Assembly: GCF_009856365.1 (NCBI RefSeq)
Contig: NZ_WMEX01000006.1
Coordinates: 1 to 64,000 of the forward strand
Source of the DNA: Vreelandella halophila
GTDB lineage: Bacteria; Pseudomonadota; Gammaproteobacteria; Pseudomonadales; Oleiphilaceae
Length of the DNA stretch: 64,000 nucleotides
Direction: 5' to 3'
The position numbers and the translations under genes were made by a program. Below the pieces are notes generated by a model. The model did not search any database. It was given only the letters and a program-made list of their open reading frames with translations, and was not told the DNA's origin. Below, piece by piece: positions 1 through 6,819 of the stretch (positions are counted from its first letter, which is position 1; every line of letters begins with the position of its first letter).

Positions 1-64
1 GGTGGCGGTAGTTGATCACCACCATCGCGTCCTGATCGTAGTTGTAGGGCTTGAAGCGGGGCAT
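1..64 (-). CDS. IS transposase, N-terminal fragment (runs off left edge)
   Basis: Only the first 21 codons are inside the window, read leftward from an ATG at 64-62. They begin MPRFKPYNYDQDAM and continue VVINYRH. This opening resembles the N-terminus of DDE transposases that start with a DUF772-type domain (IS1182-like elements); this is recognition from memory, not a search. About 50-60 bases of AT-richer sequence precede it and should hold the terminal inverted repeat, perhaps around 110-127 where the sequence reads TTTTTCTACAGTCTC. The catalytic part lies outside the window, so it cannot be said whether the element is intact. Confidence 0.6.
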   Translation of the reverse strand, partial: MPRFKPYNYDQDAMVVINYRH

Positions 65-120
65 GCCAACGACTCCCTGTTGCTCGGTGCCAGCCTACCA
101 AATCGGGGGTTTTTCTACAG

Positions 121-225
121 TCTCAACGCCATTGTTCAGCGGCGACCTTTTCGCAGCGAAGCGGACAAAAGGGCGTCCGGTGGAGGGCCTTTAGGCCCGG
201 AACGAACTGGAACTACTTGTTAGCG
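121..225 (-). other. integron attC-like recombination site
   Basis: On the minus strand the order is R'' CGCTAAC (225-219), a 5-base spacer, L'' GTTCCAG (213-207), a central region with several small hairpins (for example GGGCC/GGCCC at 185-198 and GGAC/GTCC at 163-178), L' CTGAAC (139-134), a 6-base spacer, then R' GTTGAGA (127-121). L'' and L' are complementary except for one extra base, the extrahelical position typical of folded attC sites. R'' is the exact complement of the GTTAGCG box at 716-710, at the other end of the same cassette, as expected for a circularisable cassette. R' fits GTTRRRY except for its last base. The 105-base span is within the known attC range. Confidence 0.75.
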
Positions 226-715
226 TAATCACCCGGCCCCTTGTTGCGGAAATCTGTAAAGAACAGAACCGTTGAATCTGACACCCTGTGTGGCAGATTG
301 GATACGGCGAAGTTCTCAAATTGATGCACGCCTTCGCGAAGTAGACTGTTGCCTTGTGGGCTGTGAAGCCAAGCAACGCCACCAAGATTGACCAATACAG
401 TAAGCCAAAAAAACACGCGGAAACTCTGCTTCTTAGTCTTATGGCGCAGACGTTCCTGGGCAATAAGAGCCCCAGGCCAACCGAACAATAGCGCCACCAC
501 GTGGAGAGCATTCTCCGGCACGCGCCAAGATCCAACCTTCGCGGCGGCCTTGTCTTTTGCGTATAGAAAATAGGCTTTCAAGCTAACAATGAGAAAGAGC
601 ACACCAAAAGCAACAGGCGTATAGCCCAGGAAATAGGAGGCGACCAAGAATATGCCGAAGGCTAGTAGTAATATGTGGTGATATTTCACTGAAGAAAACC
701 TTTTATTCTCGCTAA
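127..715 (-). mobile_element. solitary integron gene cassette carrying a DUF1294 gene
   Basis: The unit is bounded on the minus strand by the crossover G|TTAGCG at 716/715 and by the R' box of the attC site at 127. It holds one open reading frame (689-213), with a leader of about 26 bases and the stop codon only a few bases past the start of R'', a compact layout typical of cassettes. No integrase gene and no second attC are visible; the nrdJ genes lie upstream and an IS start lies downstream. It is therefore either a lone cassette inserted at a secondary site or the last one or two members of an array continuing left. Boundaries follow the attC model and are inferred. Confidence 0.65.
213..689 (-). 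CDS. DUF1294 family small membrane protein
   Basis: 158 residues from a GTG start. The N-terminal half has two hydrophobic segments (about residues 5-22 and 26-43). The core shows the DUF1294 pattern: YAKDKAAAKVGSWRVPENAL, then LFGWPGALIAQ and RHKTKKQSFR, and a further hydrophobic helix around 93-110. DUF1294 proteins are small inner-membrane proteins of unknown function, some fused to cold-shock domains, and they occur in integron cassettes. The last 45 residues extend beyond the usual domain. The gene sits alone inside the cassette, so its expression probably depends on a nearby external promoter. The composition looks more AT-rich than the nrdJ genes next door, which fits transfer. Confidence 0.75.
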   Translation of the reverse strand: MKYHHILLLAFGIFLVASYFLGYTPVAFGVLFLIVSLKAYFLYAKDKAAAKVGSWRVPENALHVVALLFGWPGALIAQERLRHKTKKQSFRVFFWLTVLVNLGGVAWLHSPQGNSLLREGVHQFENFAVSNLPHRVSDSTVLFFTDFRNKGPGDYANK

Positions 716-743
716 CAGGTAATGATAGGAATTCTGCGTTATT

Positions 744-859
744 GATATCCCTGAATTCGGTATAGCGCCAGCTTGCTTTGCTGAGTTTATCCGGAATCTA
801 TCCATAAAATCAGGGGTCTACCACGCAGGCGTAGACCGCGATGTAATATCCTGAATTCC
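744..859. repeat. direct repeats and a palindrome between the cassette and nrdJb
   Basis: The motif ATATCC(C)TGAATTC occurs at about 746-758 and again at about 847-857. Between them is a perfect 7-base inverted repeat, GGTCTAC (815-821) and GTAGACC (831-837), with a 9-base loop. No coding frame is apparent in 717-887. The stretch is AT-richer than its surroundings. Its role is unknown; it could be the remains of the insertion target or part of an older mobile segment. Confidence 0.4.
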
Positions 860-887
860 CGTTTACCCGCATTCAATCAACCCCAAC

Positions 888-923
888 CAAAAAGCCCCCT
901 GGGGCGTGAACCGCAGGGGGCTT
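888..923 (-). terminator. Rho-independent terminator of nrdJab
   Basis: AAGCCCCCT (892-900) pairs with AGGGGGCTT (915-923) across a 14-base loop. Reading on the minus strand, the stem is followed by TTTTT. It lies just past the nrdJb stop codon. Confidence 0.85.
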
Positions 924-934
924 GGTATCCGGCG

Positions 935-1621
935 TTAGCCGCACTTACTTTCGCCGCAGGCAAGGCAGGTTTCACACCCATCCATCATCACCATGGCCTT
1001 GGTGTGGCATTTGCCGCAGACCGTGGCGTTGGGCGGGTAGCTGCCCTCGGCGTTGGTGGCCGGTTCGCCGTTGCTCTCAAAGGCGGCTTTCTTCTCGGCG
1101 ATCATCCGCTGGGTGAGCTCGCTCATCTCTTCGGTCTCGATCAGGCCGATGGCCTTCATGTGCTTCTCGATCACGTAGCCGATCTCGGCCACCAGCGAGG
1201 GCATGAAGACGCCGCCTTTCTTGAAGTAGCCGCCGCTCGGGTCGTGCACGGAGCGCAGCTCTTCCACCAGGAAGGTGACGTCGCCGCCCTTGCGGAACAC
1301 GGCGGAGAGCACGCGGGTGAGGGCGATCACCCACTGGAAGTGCTCCATGTTCTTGGAGTTGATGAACACCTCGTAGGGGCGGCGGGTTTCATGGTCCGTG
1401 CCCTCGTTGAGGATGATGTCGTTGATGGTGATGTACATCGCGTGGTCATCGATCGGCGGCTTGATCTTGTAGGTGGTGCCGAGCAGGAACTCGGGCCGCT
1501 CGATGTGCTCGTTCATCACCAGCGGCTGGTTCTCGGTGCTGGTCTGCTGCGCCTCATTGGCGGCGTTCTCTTCCTTGAGAACGCGCTGGTCGACGATTTT
1601 CTTCTCGATTCGGACGGTCAT
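935..1621 (-). CDS. nrdJb: class II ribonucleotide reductase, small C-terminal component NrdJb
   Basis: 228 residues. In Pseudomonas-type genomes the adenosylcobalamin-dependent ribonucleotide reductase is split into NrdJa (catalytic barrel) and NrdJb, and this protein matches the second part. It is acidic, and its last 28 residues carry a cysteine cluster (CGKCHTKAM, then CETCLACGESKCG) as found at the C-terminus of class II enzymes, where cysteines re-reduce the active-site disulphide and may bind zinc. It starts 30 bases after nrdJa and is followed by a clear terminator, so the two genes form one transcript. The product should work with NrdJa to make deoxynucleotides with or without oxygen when B12 is available. 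Confidence 0.88.
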   Translation of the reverse strand: MTVRIEKKIVDQRVLKEENAANEAQQTSTENQPLVMNEHIERPEFLLGTTYKIKPPIDDHAMYITINDIILNEGTDHETRRPYEVFINSKNMEHFQWVIALTRVLSAVFRKGGDVTFLVEELRSVHDPSGGYFKKGGVFMPSLVAEIGYVIEKHMKAIGLIETEEMSELTQRMIAEKKAAFESNGEPATNAEGSYPPNATVCGKCHTKAMVMMDGCETCLACGESKCG

Positions 1622-1651
1622 TTTTTCGGGTCTCCGTAGTCTGGATTCGGT

Positions 1652-3790
1652 TCAGTACTTGCCGTAGGTGCCTTCCTTGAGGGCATCGAAGAGGTTGGCG
1701 GCGTTGTGGAATTCGCCGTCGTATTCGATTTCCTCGTCGCCACTGACCTGGACGGTACTGCCATCCTCCAGCGTGAACTCGTATTGGGTGCCTTCAAGGT
1801 CCTTCTGCTTCACCAACACGCCCTGGAAGGCCTCGGGGTTGAAGCGGAAGGTGGTGCAGCCCTTCAGCCCCTGCTCGTAGGCGTACATGTAGATGTCCTT
1901 GAAGTCGTCGTACGCGAAGTCCGTGGGCACGTTCGCGGTCTTGGAAATGGAGGAGTCCACCCACTTCTGGGCCGCGCCCTGGATGTCCACGTGCTGCTTC
2001 GGGCTCACGTCGTCCGCCACGGTGAAGTAGCTCGGCAGCTGCTCCTCGGGGTTCTCGGAGTCGGGCATGGCCTTCTCGTTCACCAGCTCGCGGTAGGCGA
2101 GCAGCTCGAAGGAGAACACGTCCACTTTTTCCTTGGACTTGCGCCCCTCGCGGATCACGTTGCGTGAGTAGTGGTGCGAGAAGCTGGGCTCGATGCCGTT
2201 GCTGGCGTTGTTGGCCAGCGACAGCGAGATGGTGCCCGTGGGCGCGATGGAGGTGTGGTGCGTGAAGCGCACGCCTTTCTCGGCGATCTGCTGCACGACC
2301 TCCGGCTCCGCCTCGGCGATCTTCTGCATGTAGCGGCTGTAGCGCGCGTGCAGGATGCGCCCGGGCACCTTGTCGCCGGCGGTGTAGCCGTCTTCACGCA
2401 TCTCGGGGCGCAGTTCGAGCATTTCCTCGGTCACTTCGAACTCGTCGTTCATGATCGGGGCGGGGCCTTTTTCTTCGGCGAGGCGGACGCCTTCGCGCCA
2501 GCCTTCCAGCGCCATCTCCTTGGTCACTTCCTCGGTGAAGGCGACGGAGTCCGCAGAGCCGTAGGGCATGCGCAGCATGGCGAGCGTGGAGCCCAGGCCC
2601 AGGATGCCCATGCCGTGGCGGCGCTTGTATTCGATCTCGTGGCGCTGCTTGTCCAGCGGCAGGCCGTTGAGCTCGACCACGTTGTCCAGCATGCGGGTGA
2701 AGATGCCCACGACCTTGCGGTACTTGTCGTAGTTGAAGCGCGCCTTCTCGGTGAAGGGGAACTCCACAAAGCGGGTCAGGTTGATCGAGCCCAGCAGGCA
2801 GCTGCCGTAGGGCGGCAGGGGCTGCTCACCGCAGGGGTTGGTGGCGCGGATGTTCTCGCAGAACCAGTTGTTGTTCATCCGGTTGACCTTGTCGATCAGG
2901 ATGAAGCCCGGCTCGGCGTAGTCGTAGGTGGAGGACATGATCTTGTCCCAGATCGCGCGCGCCTTGAGTGTGCGGTAGATCCGGCAGGCGACATTGCCCT
3001 TGCCGTCGGTCACGTAGCCGTCCTTGACCGGGAAGTCACGGTAGACGAACTGTTCCGGGTCGTTCAGGTCCAGGCCTTCCTTCTCGGCTTCCTCGCTGGA
3101 GACGGGGAAGGAGAGTTGCCAGTCCGCGTCGTTCTTCACTGCCTCGATGAAGTCTTCGGTGATCAGCAGTGAGAGGTTGAACTGGCGCAGGCGGGCGTCT
3201 TCGCGCTTGGCTTCGATGAAGTCGATGATGTCCGGGTGGTGCACATCGAAGGTTGCCATCTGCGCGCCACGGCGCCCGCCCGCTGAGGAGACGGTGAAGC
3301 ACATGCGGTCGAAGATATCCATGAAGGACAGGGGACCGGAGGTGGTGGCGCCGGCACCCGCCACATAGGCGCCCTTGGGCCGCAGGGTGGAGAACTCGTA
3401 GCCGATGCCGCAGCCGGCCTTGAGGGTGAGGCCTGCTTCGTGGTTCTTCACCAGGATGTTGTCCATGGAGTCATAGACGGTGCCGGAGACGGTGCAGTTG
3501 ATGGTGGAGGTGGCCGGCTTGTGCGCTTCCGCGCCCGCGTTGGAGGTGATGCGCCCGGCCGGTATCGCGCCGTTGCGCAGGGCCCAGACGAAGTCTTCGT
3601 GCACGGCCTTGCGCTTCTTGGCGGTCTCCACGGAGGCCAGGGACTCCGCGACGCGCTTGTAGGTGTCCTCGATTTCACGGTCGACAGGCTCGCCGGCCTT
3701 GGTCTTGAGCTGGTACTTGCTGGCCCAGATGTCGACCGAGGTTTCCTGGAAGGGAATGTTGTTGGTCAGATCCTGAGTCTTGGCGTTCAT
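1652..3790 (-). CDS. nrdJa: class II (B12-dependent) ribonucleoside-diphosphate reductase, catalytic component NrdJa
   Basis: 712 residues. It carries the ribonucleotide reductase barrel: a conserved segment LKAGCGIGYEFSTLRPKG near residue 125, the substrate-loop motif NPCGEQPLPPYGSCLLGSIN near 316, and THHTSIAPTGTISLSLANN further on. The catalytic cysteine should be the one in NPCGE, in line with the family. Length fits the split NrdJa form rather than the longer fused NrdJ. It reduces nucleotides to deoxynucleotides using adenosylcobalamin as radical source. Transcription starts in a divergent region holding NrdR boxes and a structured leader, so repression by NrdR is likely. The start codon ATG at 3790 begins MNAKTQDLTNN. 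Confidence 0.93.
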   Translation of the reverse strand: MNAKTQDLTNNIPFQETSVDIWASKYQLKTKAGEPVDREIEDTYKRVAESLASVETAKKRKAVHEDFVWALRNGAIPAGRITSNAGAEAHKPATSTINCTVSGTVYDSMDNILVKNHEAGLTLKAGCGIGYEFSTLRPKGAYVAGAGATTSGPLSFMDIFDRMCFTVSSAGGRRGAQMATFDVHHPDIIDFIEAKREDARLRQFNLSLLITEDFIEAVKNDADWQLSFPVSSEEAEKEGLDLNDPEQFVYRDFPVKDGYVTDGKGNVACRIYRTLKARAIWDKIMSSTYDYAEPGFILIDKVNRMNNNWFCENIRATNPCGEQPLPPYGSCLLGSINLTRFVEFPFTEKARFNYDKYRKVVGIFTRMLDNVVELNGLPLDKQRHEIEYKRRHGMGILGLGSTLAMLRMPYGSADSVAFTEEVTKEMALEGWREGVRLAEEKGPAPIMNDEFEVTEEMLELRPEMREDGYTAGDKVPGRILHARYSRYMQKIAEAEPEVVQQIAEKGVRFTHHTSIAPTGTISLSLANNASNGIEPSFSHHYSRNVIREGRKSKEKVDVFSFELLAYRELVNEKAMPDSENPEEQLPSYFTVADDVSPKQHVDIQGAAQKWVDSSISKTANVPTDFAYDDFKDIYMYAYEQGLKGCTTFRFNPEAFQGVLVKQKDLEGTQYEFTLEDGSTVQVSGDEEIEYDGEFHNAANLFDALKEGTYGKY

Positions 3791-3839
3791 GAGTGGCGTT
3801 GTCCCTGGTTGTTACTTGGATACCGGTTGCGCAATGCAA

Positions 3840-3855
3840 CCACCATATCTTGTGT
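3840..3855 (-). promoter_or_regulatory. NrdR box, start-proximal
   Basis: The 16-mer CCACCATATCTTGTGT (plus-strand reading) agrees with the NrdR consensus ACACWATATATWGTGT at 13 positions. It lies about 50 bases upstream of the nrdJa start codon. It is the best single match of the three but has no partner at 31-32 bases. Confidence 0.6.
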
Positions 3856-3868
3856 TTAGGTTTTGAGC

Positions 3869-3969
3869 AGCCCGTGGCTCAGCCGGACCCCGCGGAGAGG
3901 GTAAAGCGGGGCATCTTCCCGGCTGCAGGGCTTAACAGGAGAGCAGGCCGAGGCAATGCCTCTGGCCTG
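3869..3969 (-). promoter_or_regulatory. structured RNA leader of nrdJ (candidate riboregulator)
   Basis: On the minus strand the leader first forms a strong hairpin from 3969 to 3944: CAGGCC/GGCCTG, with GAGGCA/TGCCTC stacked inside. It then forms a three-tier stem from 3932 to 3869: AGCCC/GGGCT outside, CAGCCGG/CCGGCTG in the middle, CCCCGC/GCGGGG inside. Both are between the paired NrdR boxes (presumed promoter) and the coding start, so they would be in the 5' leader. I do not find the B12-box or other core elements of a cobalamin riboswitch. A structured RNA class called the nrdJ motif has, as I recall, been catalogued upstream of class II reductases; this could be a member. Confidence 0.5.
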
Positions 3970-3997
3970 TTGACATGCACTGTCATTTTTGATTAAC

Positions 3998-4044
3998 CCC
4001 CAATATATCGACTTTTTCTTGTTGTTGATGCCCGTATCTTGTGG
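3998..4044 (-). promoter_or_regulatory. paired NrdR boxes, 31 bp apart, at the nrdJ promoter
   Basis: Box A (3998-4013) contains CAATATATCG and matches the NrdR core CWATATATWG except for one base. Box B (4029-4044) ends ATCTTGTGG and matches the right half of the consensus. The 31-base offset equals three helical turns, the spacing at which NrdR boxes usually occur in pairs. TATATT inside box A could also serve as a minus-strand -10 element, so NrdR binding would cover the promoter. Known biology: NrdR is the ATP/dATP-sensing repressor of ribonucleotide reductase operons. Confidence 0.65.
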
Positions 4045-4155
4045 TTTTGGCCTCTGGGGTGTCAAGTGAACATGGCGGCCAAATGGGGTGGGTGCGGCAG
4101 AATCCGCCCATGGCAGGGATTTAGGAAGGGGGCGGTCGCTGCGGTCCGAAAACTG

Positions 4156-4172
4156 TAGTATGCGATATACTA
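4156..4172. promoter_or_regulatory. operator-like palindrome upstream of the lipoprotein-ogt pair
   Basis: TAGTAT (4156-4161) and ATACTA (4167-4172) form a perfect 6-base inverted repeat around GCGAT. A further ATAGTAT follows within a few bases. It lies in the divergent region between nrdJa and the lipoprotein gene, 68 bases ahead of the latter, in an otherwise GC-rich context. The binding protein is unknown; it may instead be AT-rich promoter sequence that happens to be symmetric. Confidence 0.35.
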
Positions 4173-4239
4173 GATATAGTATTGGGTGAAGACTCCGGAG
4201 CAATGGGTTATCCTGCGGTTTTCGGAGATGGATGCCCTC

Positions 4240-4788
4240 ATGCGGATCAGGCTTCTGCTATTGCTCGTTCTGGCCGCTGCTGCACTGCTTGCGGCCGGTT
4301 GCACAACCACGGACGTGGCGATGGAGCAGCAGGTTGCTCCTGAGCCGGTCACTGACGACAGACCCCTGCCGAGCTGGAACCGGTTGATGCGGGAGACGCT
4401 GCCGGTGGTGAAGACGGAACTGGCTGCCGAAGGCGATCGTTTCCGCCCGCGGGCGTTTGTGCTGTCCCGCCGCGGTGGGGTCCGGGGAGTGCATATTGAT
4501 CCCGCTTCGGGGGCGGATGACACTGAGCGTATTGAGCTGATCTTCGAGAGTCTGAAAGCCATTCTGCGGGGAGACGACGTTGTGGCACTGGTGGTCTATG
4601 CCACCGGTAAGGGCGAGCTCCTCGACAGCCGCGACCGCAGCAACATGGTGGTGGCTCACCTTGAACATTTTTCCGGCCGGGCATTGCTGCGGCGCCTGAG
4701 TTACCAGCGGGAAGGCGATGAACTGACTTTCGGGCCCGAGGATGTGAACCGCACCGACGCTCTGGTAATGGGGAAGGGGAACCAATGA
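4240..4788 (+). CDS. putative lipoprotein of unknown function
   Basis: From the ATG at 4240 the protein begins MRIRLLLLLVLAAA and reaches a lipobox, LLAAGC, so it should be exported, lipidated and anchored in the envelope. Longer starts exist (ATG 4228, GTG 4186), but the short one gives a normal signal peptide with a GGAG sequence 12 bases upstream. The mature part is about 160 residues with no domain I recognise; it contains RPRAFVLSRRGGVRGVHI and a predicted alpha/beta stretch. Its stop codon overlaps the ogt start (ATGA), so the two are translationally coupled, though a shared role with DNA repair is not evident. Confidence 0.6.
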   Translation: MRIRLLLLLVLAAAALLAAGCTTTDVAMEQQVAPEPVTDDRPLPSWNRLMRETLPVVKTELAAEGDRFRPRAFVLSRRGGVRGVHIDPASGADDTERIELIFESLKAILRGDDVVALVVYATGKGELLDSRDRSNMVVAHLEHFSGRALLRRLSYQREGDELTFGPEDVNRTDALVMGKGNQ

Positions 4789-5333
4789 ACGTGATCTGGC
4801 TGCAGCGCCCGGAGCCCGCAGGGGATCTGGTGTATGGCGAGGTTGATTCGCCCTGGGGGCGGGTCTGGTCTCTGTGGCATGAGGATGCGCTGACCCAGCT
4901 TGCGTTTGTGGACAGCCCTTCTGATGTGGAAGCGCGTTTTCGCCGGGCGGCGAAGGTCTGGCGCCGGGAACCGGAACCAATACCGGAGGACGACGATCGG
5001 CTCTCCGGCCTCGCCGCCATCCTCCACGCCTGGCCCAACCAGGCGGCGGTCTCCATGCCGACGCTTGAGATGGTGGGGTCCGCGTTCCAGCAACGGGTCT
5101 GGCGTTATCTGTTGCGGCTCGACCCGGGGCAGTGCCTCACCTATGGCGAAGTCGCCCGTCACATTGGCCAGCCCGGGGCCGCCCGGGCGGTGGGCGCTGC
5201 GGTGGGCGCCAACCCGGTGCCTGTTCTGGTTCCATGCCATCGTGTGCTGCCGGCTTCCGGCGGAACCGGCAACTACGGCGGTGGTGAACGGCGCAAGCGG
5301 TGGCTGTTGAGCGGCGAGGGCGTGGGCCTGTGA
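4785..5333 (+). CDS. ogt: methylated-DNA--protein-cysteine methyltransferase
   Basis: 182 residues. The C-terminal DNA-binding domain shows the family signature VPCHRVLPASGGTGNYGGG, where the cysteine accepts the alkyl group from O6-methylguanine or O4-methylthymine in a single-turnover reaction. The preceding LTYGEVARHIGQPGAARAVG is the helix-turn-helix with the arginine finger. The N-terminal third (from MNVIWLQRP) is the poorly conserved RNase-H-like domain. The length fits Ogt-type proteins without the Ada regulatory domain. The start overlaps the upstream lipoprotein stop; the stop nearly abuts the convergent zinc-ribbon gene. No Ada-box was noticed, so expression is probably constitutive. 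Confidence 0.9.
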   Translation: MNVIWLQRPEPAGDLVYGEVDSPWGRVWSLWHEDALTQLAFVDSPSDVEARFRRAAKVWRREPEPIPEDDDRLSGLAAILHAWPNQAAVSMPTLEMVGSAFQQRVWRYLLRLDPGQCLTYGEVARHIGQPGAARAVGAAVGANPVPVLVPCHRVLPASGGTGNYGGGERRKRWLLSGEGVGL

Positions 5334-5337
5334 AGGC

Positions 5338-5712
5338 CTACTGGGCGTTCTGCGGCGGCAGACGGTAGCGCATGCGCTTGCTGATGCCACGGAACGAAAG
5401 GTAGAGCAGGTAGATAAAGGCGAGTACCAGGGTCAGCGCGCCCAGTGCCAGCCCGCCTTCCCGCAGCAGCAGGTTGCTGTTCCCTTCCGAAACCAAGAGC
5501 GCAAACGCCCGAACCCCGTGGTGCTGGAGCAGATAGAACGTGATCCCGCCCCCGAGTATCGCGGAGATGAACTGGCTGAAGATGATCAGTAGCGAGGGAA
5601 TGGTCGCGGCGTGACCGCAGTGGCCGCACTGGTAGCGGTCCGTGTACTCCGGCTCGTCTTCGTTCCGGATGGGATCCATAAGCCCCTGTCGGCAGTTCGT
5701 GCACACCAGCAT
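5338..5712 (-). CDS. zinc-ribbon, two-helix membrane protein of unknown function
   Basis: 124 residues. The N-terminus carries two CxxC knuckles, CTNCRQG (residues 4-10) and CGHCGH (about 29-34), which should bind one zinc ion. Two hydrophobic helices follow (about 42-62 and 84-107), and the tail is basic. The layout is that of small membrane-anchored zinc-ribbon proteins; I know no specific function. It converges with ogt, leaving four bases between the stop codons, and appears to be a single-gene unit. Confidence 0.6.
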   Translation of the reverse strand: MLVCTNCRQGLMDPIRNEDEPEYTDRYQCGHCGHAATIPSLLIIFSQFISAILGGGITFYLLQHHGVRAFALLVSEGNSNLLLREGGLALGALTLVLAFIYLLYLSFRGISKRMRYRLPPQNAQ

Positions 5713-5886
5713 GCGGCTTGGTCTCCGGCAGATTGCATGAGTGACTGACTGTATAGCCTTTCAGGCGCGACAGCACAACCCCGGTGGCTGCATCATCAGT
5801 ACAAGCGGCATTAGCAGCTTTCAGGCTGCATGCATGGCGGAAGCTGCTATGCTTGCTCCGGACAGTATCAAGGGTGGACAGGGAGC

Positions 5887-6174
5887 ATGCCTGAGCAGCG
5901 GCGTTACATCCGGACCAGCATGAGTGTGCGCATCATGGTGCGCCACAGTGAGATTGGCGAGCATGTATTCACAATGCGTGATCTGTCCGACGGCGGTATC
6001 TTCGTTCTTGTGGATAATGAGCCTTTCCCCGGGATTGGCAGTGAGGTGGAGGTCCAGGTCCAGGGGTTGCCCGTACCCGCGCCTGTGCGCCGGATGCGGG
6101 TCGTGCGCGAGGCCAGTGATGGTTACGGCCTGGCGTTCATGGATACGCAGACCGAGCAGGGAGAAGGCCATTGA
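5887..6174 (+). CDS. PilZ domain protein (c-di-GMP receptor type)
   Basis: From ATG 5887 the protein starts MPEQRRYIRTSMSVRI and is about 95 residues, the size of a stand-alone PilZ domain. The opening RRYIR corresponds to the RxxxR motif of c-di-GMP receptors, and LSDGGIFV matches the second signature D/NxSxxG. Both binding motifs are therefore present in near-canonical form. A longer reading from 5830 would add 19 unlike residues and is not favoured. The stop codon overlaps the start of the next lipoprotein gene. An HD-GYP-like gene follows close by and a GGDEF/EAL gene closes the window, so c-di-GMP signalling is well represented here. Confidence 0.8.
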   Translation: MPEQRRYIRTSMSVRIMVRHSEIGEHVFTMRDLSDGGIFVLVDNEPFPGIGSEVEVQVQGLPVPAPVRRMRVVREASDGYGLAFMDTQTEQGEGH

Positions 6175-6749
6175 GAACTGTGACAGGCGTTGTGCTGGTT
6201 CTGCTGCTGGCCATGGGCCTTTCAGGCTGTAGCACACAGCGGACCCACTATTCCGCCATGACCGCCGAAAACTCCGCTGGTGAGGAACGGCGTGTGCTGC
6301 TGAGATGGAAAACCGCACGCTACCCGGCCTGGCACTGGCGCCAGGACAGCGCCACACCGGTCACCGTGAAAACCCAGTGCAGCCGGCGCGAGTGGCAACT
6401 GCGCGATCCCGGAATGGATGGCGCCTGCTCGGAAGACGCGATTGCTGCCTGTGGTGACCCGCGGCTGGATGCCACGAACAGCGGTAAGCCGGTCGAGGCG
6501 GGGCAGGTGTGCATGCAGCTGACCGATGCTGACGGCAGCACGCGGGTACGGGATCTGGGTAGCCGCCTCGAGCTCCGCGTCAGCTGTTCTCCCCGCCAGA
6601 CGGGTGTGGACATGGGAGACAAAGTGGTCAACGTTGACTATCTGCGCGCTTCCTCCGTGCCCTATACCTTCCGGGTGCGCACTGTACCCACCGGCAGCCT
6701 TACTCAACGGCCGCCGCAGCTGGGTGACCATGTCTGCGATGACGGTTGA
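6171..6749 (+). CDS. putative lipoprotein, cysteine-rich
   Basis: 192 residues from a TTG start at 6171 that overlaps the PilZ stop; an AGGGAG/AAGG stretch sits just upstream. The signal peptide MRTVTGVVLVLLLAMG leads to the lipobox LSGC. The mature part has seven further cysteines (among them CSRREW, GACSEDAIAACG, VCMQL and HVCDDG), suggesting disulphides in the periplasm. No family is recognised. Translational coupling with the PilZ gene hints at an envelope-related role under shared control. Confidence 0.6.
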   Translation: MRTVTGVVLVLLLAMGLSGCSTQRTHYSAMTAENSAGEERRVLLRWKTARYPAWHWRQDSATPVTVKTQCSRREWQLRDPGMDGACSEDAIAACGDPRLDATNSGKPVEAGQVCMQLTDADGSTRVRDLGSRLELRVSCSPRQTGVDMGDKVVNVDYLRASSVPYTFRVRTVPTGSLTQRPPQLGDHVCDDG

Positions 6750-6819
6750 TCCACCGCCGGGAAAACTCCTGTAACATTTCGCCGCATTTGCGGAACGAAT
6801 CGTCACAGTCGGCGCGTTG

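Noticed and set aside
3856-3996. Cobalamin riboswitch upstream of the B12-dependent reductase
   Set aside because: The expected B12-box (AGCC-AGGAGACC-like) and the conserved core segments are not present; the folding seen is different.
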